Assembly (NCBI RefSeq): GCF_033807575.1
Contig: NC_084728.1
Coordinates: 10,471,331-10,535,330 of the forward strand
DNA length: 64,000 bases
Source of the DNA: Cydia pomonella
Lineage: Eukaryota > Arthropoda > Insecta > Lepidoptera > Tortricidae
Reading direction: 5' to 3'
Made by a program: the position numbers and the translations under genes. Positions 21,829 to 31,799 of this stretch are shown one piece after another. Each line of letters opens with the position of its first letter. Positions within the stretch are counted from its first letter, which is position 1. The notes under the pieces are model-generated. The model saw only the letters and a list, made by a program, of their open reading frames with translations. It made no database searches and had not been told where the DNA came from.

Positions 21829-21947
21829 CCTTTTGAACGCCACGCCTATCGTACGCGGCGCGTAATCGTGAACCTTGTCGGTACGCATGAAGGTTGATAT
21901 TGGGCTGTAGCCGCACGCGTCATATGACGTCTTTGGCGGTCAAAAGG
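21829..21947 (-). mobile_element. 119-bp piggyBac-like MITE with TTAA sites
   Basis: TTAA (21825-21828) CCTTTTGAACGCC ... GGCGGTCAAAAGG TTAA (21948-21951). A reverse-orientation copy of identical length is at 61229-61347. The TTAA duplication and CC(T/C)TT ends fit piggyBac. Confidence 0.9.
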
Positions 21948-22314
21948 TTAAGCAACACAAAGGTCAGAAATGATGATTGAAACGCCTCTAACAAAATGAT
22001 AAGGTGATGTGACGTCACATTATATAAGTCTGTCCTAAATGTATGGAACACCAAGGAAATTGCCATTTTGACCCTTAAATATTGCGTTTTGCGTTTATGT
22101 ATATAGTTGTTGTACAATTTATTTTTCAATAAAATGTAAGGAATCGAATGGTACCATTTTATTTTCTGTTTTTGAAAGACAAAAAATAATATTTTTTTTA
22201 GACTTTGGAGCCTTGTGTTTTTTTATAATCTCAATACGATTTTTTAAATTCAACTTTTTTGTAATTGATGGCTCATTTTCTATCCATTTAACTATATTTT
22301 GTTATAATATTCAA

Positions 22315-22410
22315 CATGTGTCAAGTACCCAATTGTGTCGAAAGATGGCAGTAAATTTACTGTGGCTAAAAAAGTTTTCTTTGACAATCCTCGTCTATTA
22401 CAAATTCTCT
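22315..22410 (+). mobile_element. foldback MITE end next to exon 7
   Basis: TGTGTCGAAAGATGGCAGTA, AATTTACTGTGGCTA and TTTTCTTTGACAATCC match the right end of the 35858-36240 element. The MITE-derived part stops roughly 30 bp before the exon 7 acceptor (22438), so it makes up most of the visible intron end. Confidence 0.8.
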
Positions 22411-22438
22411 TTGCTAACATGCAGTGTTTGTTTGGCAG

Positions 22439-22524
22439 GCTGCAAGAACGTGAACGACAGAGCCGTGTCGTGTCTAGCCACATACTGCCCCGACCTGGAG
22501 GTGCTCAATGTGCAGGGTTGCGAA
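22439..22524 (+). CDS. FBXL20: FBXL20-like exon 7: LRR
   Basis: Acceptor TGTTTGGCAG ends at 22438 and donor GTGAGT starts at 22525. At 86 nt it completes Gly and encodes a CKNVNDRAVSCLATYC stretch and PDLEVLNVQGCE, ending in phase 0. The last part of the exon and its donor are copied at 23831-23860. Terminal sequence of a foldback MITE fills the 3' end of the preceding intron. Confidence 0.95.
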
Positions 22525-25179
22525 GTGAGTACCTTTTAATAGTATTTTATCTACACACATATCATAAACCCTCTATGATGCCTTCAAAATCCGTAAATAA
22601 TGGCCAACATTACGATAAACTGTTTTGTTACAATAAATTTCTTATCTGTGATAGTGTAGTTATAGCTTCATAACTACATCAAAATCGATTTGGTTATGCA
22701 TTCAAATTTGGAACATCTCTGAAAAAAAAGCAATTCGATTTGACCTCTATTCTAATATCAGTCGAGATGCCTTTTTGTTCGAAATGAAATGTCAATTGCA
22801 TACAATTTTGACATATCTCGCATGTTAGTTTGTATCGAATGATACGGAAATAGGCCCCCGACTCTAGTTTGTCTCTGAATTAAAAAAAAAAACTACATGA
22901 GTGAAAAAAGTTTTCATTTACCGCCATTTGACGTACAGTTTATCTTTTAATTAGTTTTAAGTATAAAATGAATATGTTTTGTTGTTTTTAAGGTAACTAT
23001 AGCAAATTTCATGTAAAATAAGCGATAAAAAAAAAACGGTGACGCCACCACATATCCGCGAGTTCCGCCAAGAGAGGAACGATTTGGCAACGATGCCCTA
23101 ACGGAGGCTGTAATTTGTGTTAGTGAATATTTCATAGAAAGTTTATGTGTGTAGATAAAATAGTGTATGTAACTGTACATAATTAGACATTAAAACACTC
23201 GTGTATTTTAATGCCTTTTATTATTTAGCAATCACATAAACTACTATTATACAATTGTGATATAATATATAAGCTTTTCATATTAACAGCAACGGCTGTA
23301 AGCAGTATCGGGTCACATATTTACTTCAAATTTCACTGTTTTTGAGATATTTGGCATCAAAGTTGAACAATTCTAGTCCAAATAACTGATTTACTGGTCA
23401 TAACTTTAGTGTTAATTATTTTGAAATTAAATTCTCTGACCAGTTTTTAGAGACGTCGAAGGCGAACCCAAATGTGTAGATTTCGTACATGTAAAATCCT
23501 TCACAGCAATTGAGTAACGAAAAAAGTGTTTTTTTAGACAATGTTAAAAAAAAATATTAAAAATAAGTGTTTATTTGTTTCAAAATCCGGCAGACCAGAA
23601 TGGAGATAAAAGAATAAAGAACCGATAGCCGTTTGTCTTATAATTCTATCTATAGTGCAAATGTAGGAGTAACGACTCAAAACTACTCAAAAATTTTACA
23701 TCGATTTCCGCGGGGAGCCCCTTAAAGGTTAGCTGAAAAAGATCCCTTAAGGAGATAAGTTCGCCTTTGTACACATTGTATTCTCTGTGTTATATTAGTG
23801 CAATAAAATGTTGTATTATGTAAAAATCAGGTGCTCAATTTACAGGGCTGCGAAGTAAGTGCCTTTTATTAGTATTTTATACAATTGTTATATAATAGTG
23901 AGCTTTTCAGTCGAGTGCTCTTGTTTAGGCAACGAAGCTTACTGAGTTGCCTAAATAAGGTACGAGATTGAAAAGCTTGATTATATCACTATTGCGTAAA
24001 ACACTTTTTCTTCGAGTCATCTAAAATAATACTTTTTTTTTACTATAAAACCTAAATAATTAATGAAAATTGGTAAGTATTTCAGTACACAAAAATGTAG
24101 TACAAAAGACATAAACGCGCGACTCCCGCCCCGAGCCCGTTTAGTCTTTTCTTAAGGAGCGTGGCAGCACGTGATTAGTACTTTTTTTTTACAGCGTATC
24201 GAAATGAATCTTATAGTTGAGTGGAAGCCCATATATGAAAATAGTTTGGTATACGAAATCTTAATTCAACCATTACATCGGCGAGAAAAAAAAAATTGAT
24301 GCTACTTTTATACCAAAATATATATAAAATAAGGAAATCTATAATCAGACCAAGCTAACTCTGCGTGGTCTGTGCAATAATTTTCATCGCAAAAATCTCT
24401 AATATAACATTATTTTTAAACGCTTTTATATACGTTAATTGATTTAGACAGCGACATTTTTTATTTTGTAGGGTTTTTTTCAATTCCGACACGGCCATCC
24501 TGACAGGCAGCACGTCCTCTTGTGTTAATACAGAAATATGTTTTTCTTCGAAGTACTTAGTAACTATATATTATTTACACGCATAATAACTGTAGCGATA
24601 CATATATTTTTAATTGATTTTGTATGCCATTTTAAATTCCCTACTATGTCATGCATTTATTAATTACCTACCGATGTTTTGAAGTACCTGTATGCGTGAC
24701 AGTTTTTTTTTAATTTATTTAGAACACAAACGGTCACATATATAAATGGATTTGAAGTACAATGTAGAGTACTTAACATACTTAAGAATCATAGACCTGG
24801 AGGTTCATTATTAAGTACATAATGTTGACATACATACTAACAGCATAAAGAAAATGAAATCATAAGCCATACTTAAATTCTATTTACTAGTCTTCAGAGG
24901 AAAAAATACAATAACTAGTAATACAGTAAGCAGGTTTAACATTAATGTCTGTTTCAATAATTATCGGATAGGTTGTATATTTTTTTTATTACTAATATCA
25001 AATAAAGAAGACACATAAAGATGCCTAACACCTTCCCTGTTTCGATCTGTAATTAACTATGTATTATTTTATTTTCAATGGAACCTAAGGTCTGTTTGTT
25101 ATCACTTAAGCTTATATATATTAATATGTGACCGTTTGTTTCCTAAAAAAAAACATTTAGTATGTTTGATATCTTTCAG
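22525..25179 (+). other. FBXL20-like intron 7
   Basis: AT-rich. Holds the exon 7 tail copy at 23831-23860, a repeat at 23895-24020 shared with 27647-27765, a repeat at 24208-24295 shared with 28669-28762, and a LINE-tail motif at 23735-23790. No gene in the rest. Confidence 0.6.
23831..23880 (+). repeat. diverged copy of the exon 7 tail and its 5' splice site
   Basis: GTGCTCAATTTACAGGGCTG CGAA|GTAAGTGCCTTTTATT corresponds to 22501-22550, through the donor and the following intron. It encodes VLNLQGCE in phase 0 and is preceded by AATCAG, so a 24-nt in-frame microexon is formally possible. Confidence 0.8.
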
Positions 25180-25362
25180 AGTTTAACAGACGAATCCATA
25201 TCCAAGTTGAACGGCGGCATGCGCCTCCTGTGCGTGTCGGGGTGCTCGCGGCTGACGGACGCCGCGCTGGCGGCGCTGGCGGCGCGCTGCCCCGAGCTGG
25301 TGACGCTGGAGCTGGCGCAGTGCACGCAGCTCACGGACGCCGGCTTCCAGGCCCTGGCCAGG
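25180..25362 (+). CDS. FBXL20: FBXL20-like exon 8: two LRRs, head of a 123-bp array
   Basis: Acceptor ATCTTTCAG ends at 25179 and donor GTGGGT starts at 25363. It is 183 nt, phase 0/0, 61 codons from SLTDESISKL through LLCVSGCSRLTDAALAALAA to QLTDAGFQALAR. Its 3' part (from 25251) and the donor are repeated about ten more times downstream. The first donor must be used to stay open, because reading through gives V-G-T-S-stop. GC content is far above the flanking introns. Confidence 0.93.
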
Positions 25363-26612
25363 GTGGGTACTAGTTGACCAGTGCTGACGGACGCCTCGCT
25401 GGCGGCGCGCTGCCCCGAGCTGGTGACGCTGGAGCTGGCGCAGTGCACGCAGCTCACGGACGCCGGCTTCCAGGCCCTGGCCAGGGTGGGTACTAGTTGA
25501 CCAGTGCTGACGGACGCCTCGCTGGCGGCGCGCTGCCCCGAGCTGGTGACGCTGGAGCTGGCGCAGTGCACGCAGCTCACGGACGCCGGCTTCCAGGCCC
25601 TGGCCAGGGTGGGTACTAGTTGACCAGTGCTGACGGACGCCTCGCTGGCGGCGCGCTGCCCCGAGCTGGTGACGCTGGAGCTGGCGCAGTGCACGCAGCT
25701 CACGGACGCCGGCTTCCAGGCCCTGGCCAGGGTGGGTACTAGTTGACCAGTGCTGACGGACGCCTCGCTGGCGGCGCGCTGCCCCGAGCTGGTGACGCTG
25801 GAGCTGGCGCAGTGCACGCAGCTCACGGACGCCGGCTTCCAGGCCCTGGCCAGGGTGGGTACTAGTTGACCAGTGCTGACGGACGCCTCGCTGGCGGCGC
25901 GCTGCCCCGAGCTGGTGACGCTGGAGCTGGCGCAGTGCACGCAGCTCACGGACGCCGGCTTCCAGGCCCTGGCCAGGGTGGGTACTAGTTGACCAGTGCT
26001 GACGGACGCCTCGCTGGCGGCGCGCTGCCCCGAGCTGGTGACGCTGGAGCTGGCGCAGTGCACGCAGCTCACGGACGCCGGCTTCCAGGCCCTGGCCAGG
26101 GTGGGTACTAGTTGACCAGTGCTGACGGACGCCTCGCTGGCGGCGCGCTGCCCCGAGCTGGTGACGCTGGAGCTGGCGCAGTGCACGCAGCTCACGGACG
26201 CCGGCTTCCAGGCCCTGGCCAGGGTGGGTACTAGCTGACCAGTGCTGACGGACGCCTCGCTGGCGGCGCGCTGCCCCGAGCTGGTGACGCTGGAGCTGGC
26301 GCAGTGCACGCAGCTCACGGACGCCGGCTTCCAGGCCCTGGCCAGGGTGGGTACTAGTTGACCAGTGCTGACGGACGCCTCGCTGGCGGCGCGCTGCCCC
26401 GAGCTGGTGACGCTGGAGCTGGCGCAGTGCACGCAGCTCACGGACGCCGGCTTCCAGGCCCTGGCCAGGGTGGGTACTAGTTGACCAGTGCTGACGGACG
26501 CCTCGCTGGCGGCGCGCTGCCCCGAGCTGGTGACGCTGGAGCTGGCGCAGTGCACGCAGCTCACGGACGCCGGCTTCCAGGCCCTGGCCAGGGTGGGTAC
26601 TAGTTGACAAGT
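25251..26612 (+). repeat. 123-bp tandem array of the exon 8 3' half plus donor, 10 extra copies
   Basis: Copy start points (CCAGTGCTGACGG) are at 25378, 25501, 25624, 25747, 25870, 25993, 26116, 26239, 26362 and 26485, ending at 26607: ten units of exactly 123 bp, virtually identical (one C/T change near 26235). The founder, 25251-25382, is 132 bp because it keeps an extra CTGGCGGCG. Each unit holds the LRR-coding TLELAQCTQLTDAGFQALAR, a donor CAGG|GTGGGT and an in-frame TGA. Long minus-strand frames through it are by-products of the period being a multiple of three. Confidence 0.97.
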
Positions 26613-26702
26613 GCTGACTAGTCTACTATCCAGTTTAGTTCTATTTTTCTAGGATCGTCATATAACGACCGACTCCATACAAAAATGGATAAAACCTACT
26701 AA

Positions 26703-26805
26703 AATGTGGGAGAATTTAGTCAGTGGACACCGTTTTCTCTCGAAATGGATATTTCATGGAAAAAGTACCGTTATTTCGTTAGGAGCAAGCTATTTCCTCT
26801 TAACG
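26703..26805 (+). repeat. interspersed repeat next to exon 9
   Basis: ACCGTTTTCTCTCGAAATGG and AAAGTACCGTTATTTCGTTA match 39130-39180 and 5277-5330. It ends about 15 bp before the exon 9 acceptor. Confidence 0.8.
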
Positions 26806-26821
26806 TTTCTATCTATTCCAG

Positions 26822-26923
26822 AGTTGCCGGATGCTGGAGCGGATGGACCTGGAAGAGTGCGTGCTCATTACAGACGTCACGCTCGTGCATTTGTCTATGG
26901 GTTGTCCGAGGCTTGAGAAACTG
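26822..26923 (+). CDS. FBXL20: FBXL20-like exon 9: LRR
   Basis: Acceptor TCTATTCCAG ends at 26821 and donor GTAATA starts at 26924. It is 102 nt, phase 0/0, and encodes SCRMLERMDLEECVLITDVT then LVHLSMGCPRLEKL. LExMDLEECVxITDxT is a hallmark repeat of FBXL20. An interspersed repeat at about 26703-26805 stops just short of the acceptor. Confidence 0.95.
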
Positions 26924-28790
26924 GTAATATTACTATTAATATTATAAAACTACTAGCTCTGTCAGCTAAAGACCTCGGCCCAATAGAGCTCTACCATTTT
27001 GATTTTTTTTTTATAATTATAAAACCTGCTCTAAAAATTTTACGAGAAACTCACACACATTGATCCGTTATATTAGTTCATCTAACAACATTATACGTCA
27101 AATTTACGTTCTATCATTTCTACCGGAATCCATCATTCGAAACGTCATTCATTCATGTTTTAGATTGAAGGAACACTTCACAAAAACCAATCATGCATGA
27201 TGCATCTTGCCTGCATTTGATTTGATTTTTTATTTTAAAGTTAAAATATCAATCCCTTTCGACTTCGGGCCTTATGTATTTTATTATGTTGTGAGTGGAC
27301 ACTGACTGAGATTCATTAGTGAGATCAGAAGAAAAACCAAGAAGATTAAAGAAAACATGGCGGGCCCGTGCGACGTGAGAAATACAAGTAATATGTGACG
27401 ATATATATGAAAAGGGACTTTATTGTTGATGGCGCTTCCGCCGTCATAAACGATGCTCCGATACAAATAAAACGCTGCGCGACGCAGTGCGGCGTAAGCG
27501 CCATCGACAATAAGGTCCCTTTTCATAGATAATGCCACATATTATCTCACCGACCACAAGGTACTGCTTTAAATCCATTTTTATTTCCGTCTTTCTTTAT
27601 TCTGTTCCTAACAATAATATTTTGTACATACAATCGTGATATTATAGACAACTTGCCAGTAGAGTACCGGGTTTTGGTAACGAAGCTTGCTGAGTTGCCC
27701 AAGTAAGGTACGAGATTGAAAAGTTTGATTATATCACTATTGTATACAATACTTTTTCTACGTGTCAACAAAATAGTACATAACGATACAAGTGCGAAAA
27801 ATATGAAATTCGAAACGAGTGGCGATAAATTAAAACACGACCGAAGGGAGTGTTTTAAATCGACACGAGTTGCGAATTACCTATTCGCACATGTATCGTA
27901 CAACGTTTTACAGTACATATGACTCTTTAAATTTTCAACATAGTTACATAATGTGCTAATTTACGCACTAGTGCGGAAAAGTAGCACCATATGTACTGTA
28001 AATAATACTTTACAGTACATATGGGGCTACTTTATAGCACTAGTGCGAGAAGTAGCATATTACGTTACTGTGTCGAACATTTAAAGGGCCATATGTACTG
28101 TAAAACGTTGTACGATACATGTGCGAATAGGTAATTCGCAACTCGTGTCGATTTAAAACACTCCCTTCGGTCGTGTTTTAATTTATCGCCACTCGTTTCG
28201 AATTTCCTATTTTTCGCACTTGTATCGTAATGTACTATTAAACTAATAGAATCATACAGGTAAACAAGCCAAATAGTACTATTTAAGATACGCGAGCAGC
28301 CGCGATACCTTCATACTCGTACGCGCCCGGCCGTACGGCGGGGTGGGCAACGACACCTTCTCGTAACTCATGAGGCCCTGGTACTTGCTCTGCGCTAAAT
28401 TCAATATTTAGACAGTTTTTTCTCGATTTTGGCCACCGTAGCCTATGGAGACTAACAAGCAACGCTAAGCGGTTTTTGTAGTCTATGGATGTTGTTATAT
28501 TAAGAGTGTCACATTTGCGTTTATGACTTATGAAGCAATTGTTTCTACTATACAACCTAAAATAAATAATTAATTTGAGCTATCGTTTTGTTTCGTCCCC
28601 TCGATCGCGGCGAGCTGTGATTGGTCAATTTCATTATAGTTGACTAAACCGTTTCGAACTGGATATTATAGTTGAGTTGGGAGCCTATACGTGAAAAGTA
28701 CCCAATAACAGTTTGGTATACGTAATCTTAATTCAACCATTACAGTCGACGAGTAGAAAAATGTATTAATTTATAAATGGTTGTTCGCAG
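26924..28790 (+). other. FBXL20-like intron 9
   Basis: Contains a short inverted repeat pair at 27411-27433 and 27510-27525 (AAAAGGGACTTTATTGT / ACAATAAGGTCCCTTTT), a repeat at 27647-27765, the giant palindrome 27773-28240, and a repeat at 28669-28762 ending 28 bp before exon 10. Nothing coding seen. Confidence 0.6.
27773..28240 (+). mobile_element. giant foldback element, arms about 230 bp
   Basis: Arms 27773-28000 and 28010-28240 are near-perfect inverted copies around a 9-bp centre (AATAATACT). Features include ACACGACCGAAGGGAGTG, CATGTATCGTACAACGTTTT and CGCACTAGTGCG. One arm alone is at 63001-63230, and rearranged arm pieces are at 33952-34170. Non-coding. Confidence 0.92.
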
Positions 28791-28878
28791 ACATTGTCTC
28801 ACTGCGAGCTAATAACAGACAACGGGATCAAACAGCTGTCTATGTCTCCCTGCGCCGCCGAACACCTCACCGTCCTGG
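28791..28878 (+). CDS. FBXL20: FBXL20-like exon 10: LRR
   Basis: Acceptor TTGTTCGCAG ends at 28790 and donor GTATGT starts at 28879. At 88 nt it encodes TLSHCELITDNGIKQLSMSP and CAAEHLTVL plus one base of Gly. LSHCELITDxGIxxL and the A-x-E-x-L-x-V-L tail match FBXL20. A 21-bp tandem repeat begins 15 bp after the donor. Confidence 0.95.
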
Positions 28879-28892
28879 GTATGTAGCCAACA

Positions 28893-29103
28893 CTGCTTTC
28901 CATAGATATGCCACATCTTTCCATATATATGCCACTGCTTTCCATAGATATGCCACATCTTTCCATATATATGCCACTGCTTTCCATAGATATGCCACAT
29001 CTTTCCATATATATGCCACTGCTTTCCATAGATATGCCACTGCTTTCCATAGATATGCCACTGCTTTCCATAGATATGCCACTGCTTTCCATAGATATGC
29101 TAC
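28893..29103 (+). repeat. 21-bp tandem repeat, about 10 copies
   Basis: Unit GCTTTCCATAGATATGCCACT, the first copies alternating with TCTTTCCATATATATGCCAC, so an early 42-bp higher-order period gives way to 21 bp. It starts 15 bp after the exon 10 donor and abuts the LINE fragment at 29107. Long frames across it are artefacts of the 21-bp period. Confidence 0.93.
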
Positions 29104-29106
29104 TAA

Positions 29107-29620
29107 GTCCGGTCGTGTATGGAGTATTGCAGTCACCTTTGGGATGGATCCGCCAAGTATCAGCTAGCCACCCTAGGTTCCATAGACAAACGCGCTAGGA
29201 AGCTTATTGGGGATGCGAGATTGGTAGAGGCTAGACTGCAGAGCCTAGAACACCGTAGAAAGGTAGCCTGTTTATCGGTATTCTACAGGATACATTTCGG
29301 GGAGTGTGCGATGGGATTACATAATCTAATCCCCCCATCTCCGTTCTGCCACCGTGGGACTAGACGCGGACTTGCGTTTCACCCTTACGTCGTTACTTTA
29401 CCACTGATTCGCACTAAACGCTACGCATCCAGCTTTATCAAGCGAACGGCTAAGGAGTGGAATTCACTTCCTGCAAATCTATTCCCAGTCCACTATAACT
29501 TGGACCTTTTTAAATCGAGAGTGAATAGACATCTTTTAGGTAAGCGTGTTCCATCCTAGACTGCATCGGCACTTCCATCAGGTGAGATTGTGGTCAAATG
29601 CTTACCTTTACGTAATAAAA
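29107..29620 (+). mobile_element. Jockey-type LINE, 3' fragment with open C-terminal frame
   Basis: The frame 29119-29559 encodes MEYCSHLWDGSAKYQLATLG, then RRKVACLSVFYRIHFGECA, RTKRYASSFIKRTAKEWNSL and FKSRVNRHLLGKRVPS. This is the standard C-terminal region of lepidopteran Jockey-like ORF2, downstream of the RT. It is 5'-truncated but has no stop or frameshift in what remains, so the insertion is young. Confidence 0.85.
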
Positions 29621-29622
29621 AT

Positions 29623-30368
29623 AACCGGCCAAGAGCATGTCGGGCCACGCTCAGTGTAGGGTTCCGTAGTTACTCTTCCGTCACAATAAGCTAAACTGGA
29701 GCTTAAAGTGTAGTAAATGGTACCTTTCACCCGAGTTAAACAAATAGAATCAGGTGATCCGTCTGCTCGTTTGCCTCCTCTACCATAAAAAAAAAAAAAA
29801 AAATAGGCAAATTTGCATAATCAGTACCTAATTAAAGTAAGTCTTTTTACTATGAAGGTAAAACTTTTTGCGATAACTCAAAAACAGCTAAACTGATCAT
29901 GTCCGCTATAGTTTTCATTTAATGTCTTTCTTAAGCTCTACTTCCACGATTTTTTTCATATTTTTTGGACCCATGGTTCAAAAGTTAGAGGGGGGGGGAC
30001 ACATTTTTTTTTTCTTTCGGAGCGATTATCTCCGAATATATTCACTTTATCAAAAAATGTTTCTTGAAAACCCCTATTAGTTTTGAAAGACCTTTCCAAC
30101 GATACCCCACACTCTAGGGTTGAAGCGAAAAAAAAAAATTCACCCCCACTTTACGTGTAGGGGAGGTACCCTAAAAAAAATTAAATTTTTAGATTTTATT
30201 GTACGACTTTGTCGGCTTTATTGATTTATATATCCATGCCAAATTTCAGCTTTCTAGCACTAACGACTACGGAGCAAAGCCTCGGACAGACAGACAGACA
30301 GACAGACAGACGGACATGGCGAAACTATAAGGGTTCCGTTTTATGCCATTTGGCTACGGAACCCTAAA
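29623..30368 (+). mobile_element. interspersed element, GGCCAAG...GGGTTCCGT / ACGGAACCCTAAAAA family
   Basis: Head CCGGCCAAGAGCATGTCGG and AGGGTTCCGTAG; tail (GACA)n, GGACATGGCGAAACTATAAG and GGCTACGGAACCCTAAAAA. Other members: 8511-8590 (end), 38178-38767, 39605-39875 (minus), 47660-47722, 63596-63840 and 63974-64000. A common lepidopteran repeat whose class I cannot fix. Confidence 0.8.
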
Positions 30369-31249
30369 AAAAGATAAGCCACTGCGACCTGATGTCCCTG
30401 ATGAAGCACATCGGTATCAAGTAGCTCTCCATGTCGGAGTATTCCCACTAACACAGTCACTGTAACTAATTACAGTCATAGATATACCTCATGTCATTGT
30501 ATGTGAAAAGTTTCATTATAGTCCAATACGTAGTTTTAAAATGAGAACGAAACTCCAGCTGTATGGGAAGGTGATATTTGGCCGAGCTTGTGAGACTGCT
30601 AGGTTAGCAGTCTAGACACGATTTATTTATTTAGTATACGTTTCATTTTGAATTGGAGAGACTTTACACCTCCAAATCTTATTAGTATTAGTATTTTGAC
30701 ATTGGGGACCTTTTACATCTCTAGTTTTAATGTATTTTTAACCATAGAGACTATACATCTCTATTGTATTGTAGTAATTATTTATTTTAAGATTATTATA
30801 ATGTAATGTTTACCCAGGTATTGGCTGTTGTATTTGTAAATGTTTTTATGTATTTTTCATGTCAATACATGATGTTACTATAAATGTTGTATTGACTTGT
30901 AAAAGAGGTCTACTTGCAGAATATATTTTTGAATTTTGAAAGTTATTACCAAAAAAATTAGGATAGGTTTTATCGACGCACCGAACATTGTGAAAGCGCA
31001 GGGGGCATGGAGGGTTATCCCACTAATTATCACCAAGTTGTAAACTGAAAAAAATGCCATATACTAAGAAAAAGTGACCAAGTTAGTGAGTTTTTCTTAT
31101 TATATGACATTTATTTCAGTTTATAATTTATATAGTAGTGTTTCTACTTGAAATAAAAACAAATTAAATTATTTTCTAAAAATAATTTGATTTGTTCTAA
31201 TACTTCTAATAGTCCCACTAAGTTGTTAGCCATAACCTTTAGGTGGTGC

Positions 31250-31430
31250 CCGGTAAGATGGCGCCACTTTATGATATTTAACTAATTGAACACATATCTG
31301 TGAAATAATAAGGATCAAAGTCAAATGGCGTAAAATTTTAATTATGTGTCGAAAGATGGCAGTAAATTTACGTCGCTACAAAGTTTTCTTTGACAATACA
31401 CCTCTATTTCAAATTCTTTTTGACATAGGG
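31250..31430 (+). mobile_element. foldback MITE part next to exon 11
   Basis: AAGATGGCGCCACTTTATGA, AATAAGGATCAAAGTCAAAT, GTGTCGAAAGATGGCAGTAA and ACAATACACCTCTATTTC match the right half of 35858-36240. It ends about 42 bp before exon 11. Confidence 0.85.
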
Positions 31431-31472
31431 TTGAATAATTTGATCCATAGTTGACCAATTTTTTGTTTCCAG

Positions 31473-31597
31473 GTCTAGACAACTGTCCGCTGGTGACGGA
31501 TGGGGCGCTGGAGCACCTGACTTCGTGCCACAACTTGCAGCTGATCGAGCTGTACGACTGCCAGTTGGTCACGAGAAACGCTATCCGGAAACTTAGG
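31473..31597 (+). CDS. FBXL20: FBXL20-like exon 11: LRR
   Basis: Acceptor TTTGTTTCCAG ends at 31472 and donor GTATGT starts at 31598. At 125 nt it completes Gly and encodes LDNCPLVTDGALEHLTSCHN and LQLIELYDCQLVTRNAIRKL then R, ending in phase 0. IELYDCQxxTR is highly typical of FBXL20/FBXL2. The exon end and donor are followed by three decayed tandem copies (to about 31742). Confidence 0.95.
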
Positions 31598-31742
31598 GTA
31601 TGTCCGTCTCCTACTCGTCAGTAGGCACGCTATCCGAATACTTAGGGTATGTCCCACACCTGCTGGTCACTAGGCACGCCATCCTGATACTTACGGTATG
31701 TCCCACACACTAGGCACGTCATCCGGAGACTTAAGGTATGTC
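31578..31742 (+). repeat. decayed tandem copies of the exon 11 end and donor
   Basis: ACGCTATCCGGAAACTTAGG|GTATGT (from 31578) recurs from 31627, 31676 and 31716, with periods 49, 49 and 40. Each copy keeps GGTATGTC(C/T). Copies differ at several bases, so this array is older than the exon 8 one. Reading past the first donor gives V-C-P-S-P-T-R-Q-stop. Confidence 0.88.
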
Positions 31743-31799
31743 TTAAAAAAATCTTAAAATTCGTGTGACATAATTTATGGATGACCCCGTGTTTTAAAA

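Larger units (their letters stand above)
7914..22438 (+). other. FBXL20-like intron 6 (14.5 kb)
   Basis: Contains, in order: a tRNA SINE, MITE fragments, a 535-bp tandem duplication, an intact non-LTR retrotransposon, GC-richer islands (15040-15300, 15890-16060, 20500-21060), three small DNA elements with target duplications, a foldback MITE, a piggyBac-like MITE and a MITE end next to exon 7. Stretches 16840-18040, 19190-19490 and 19980-20440 hold no gene I can support. Confidence 0.8.

Noticed and set aside
25176..26610. Minus-strand open frames of 462 and 475 codons across the exon 8 array
   Set aside because: They arise because the unit is 123 bp (41 codons); the proteins are low-complexity 41-residue repeats, and the plus strand is the real LRR coding strand.
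28781..29198. Frames of about 60-130 codons with HRYATAF-type repeats
   Set aside because: Products of the 21-bp repeat; the real coding here is exon 10, in another frame.
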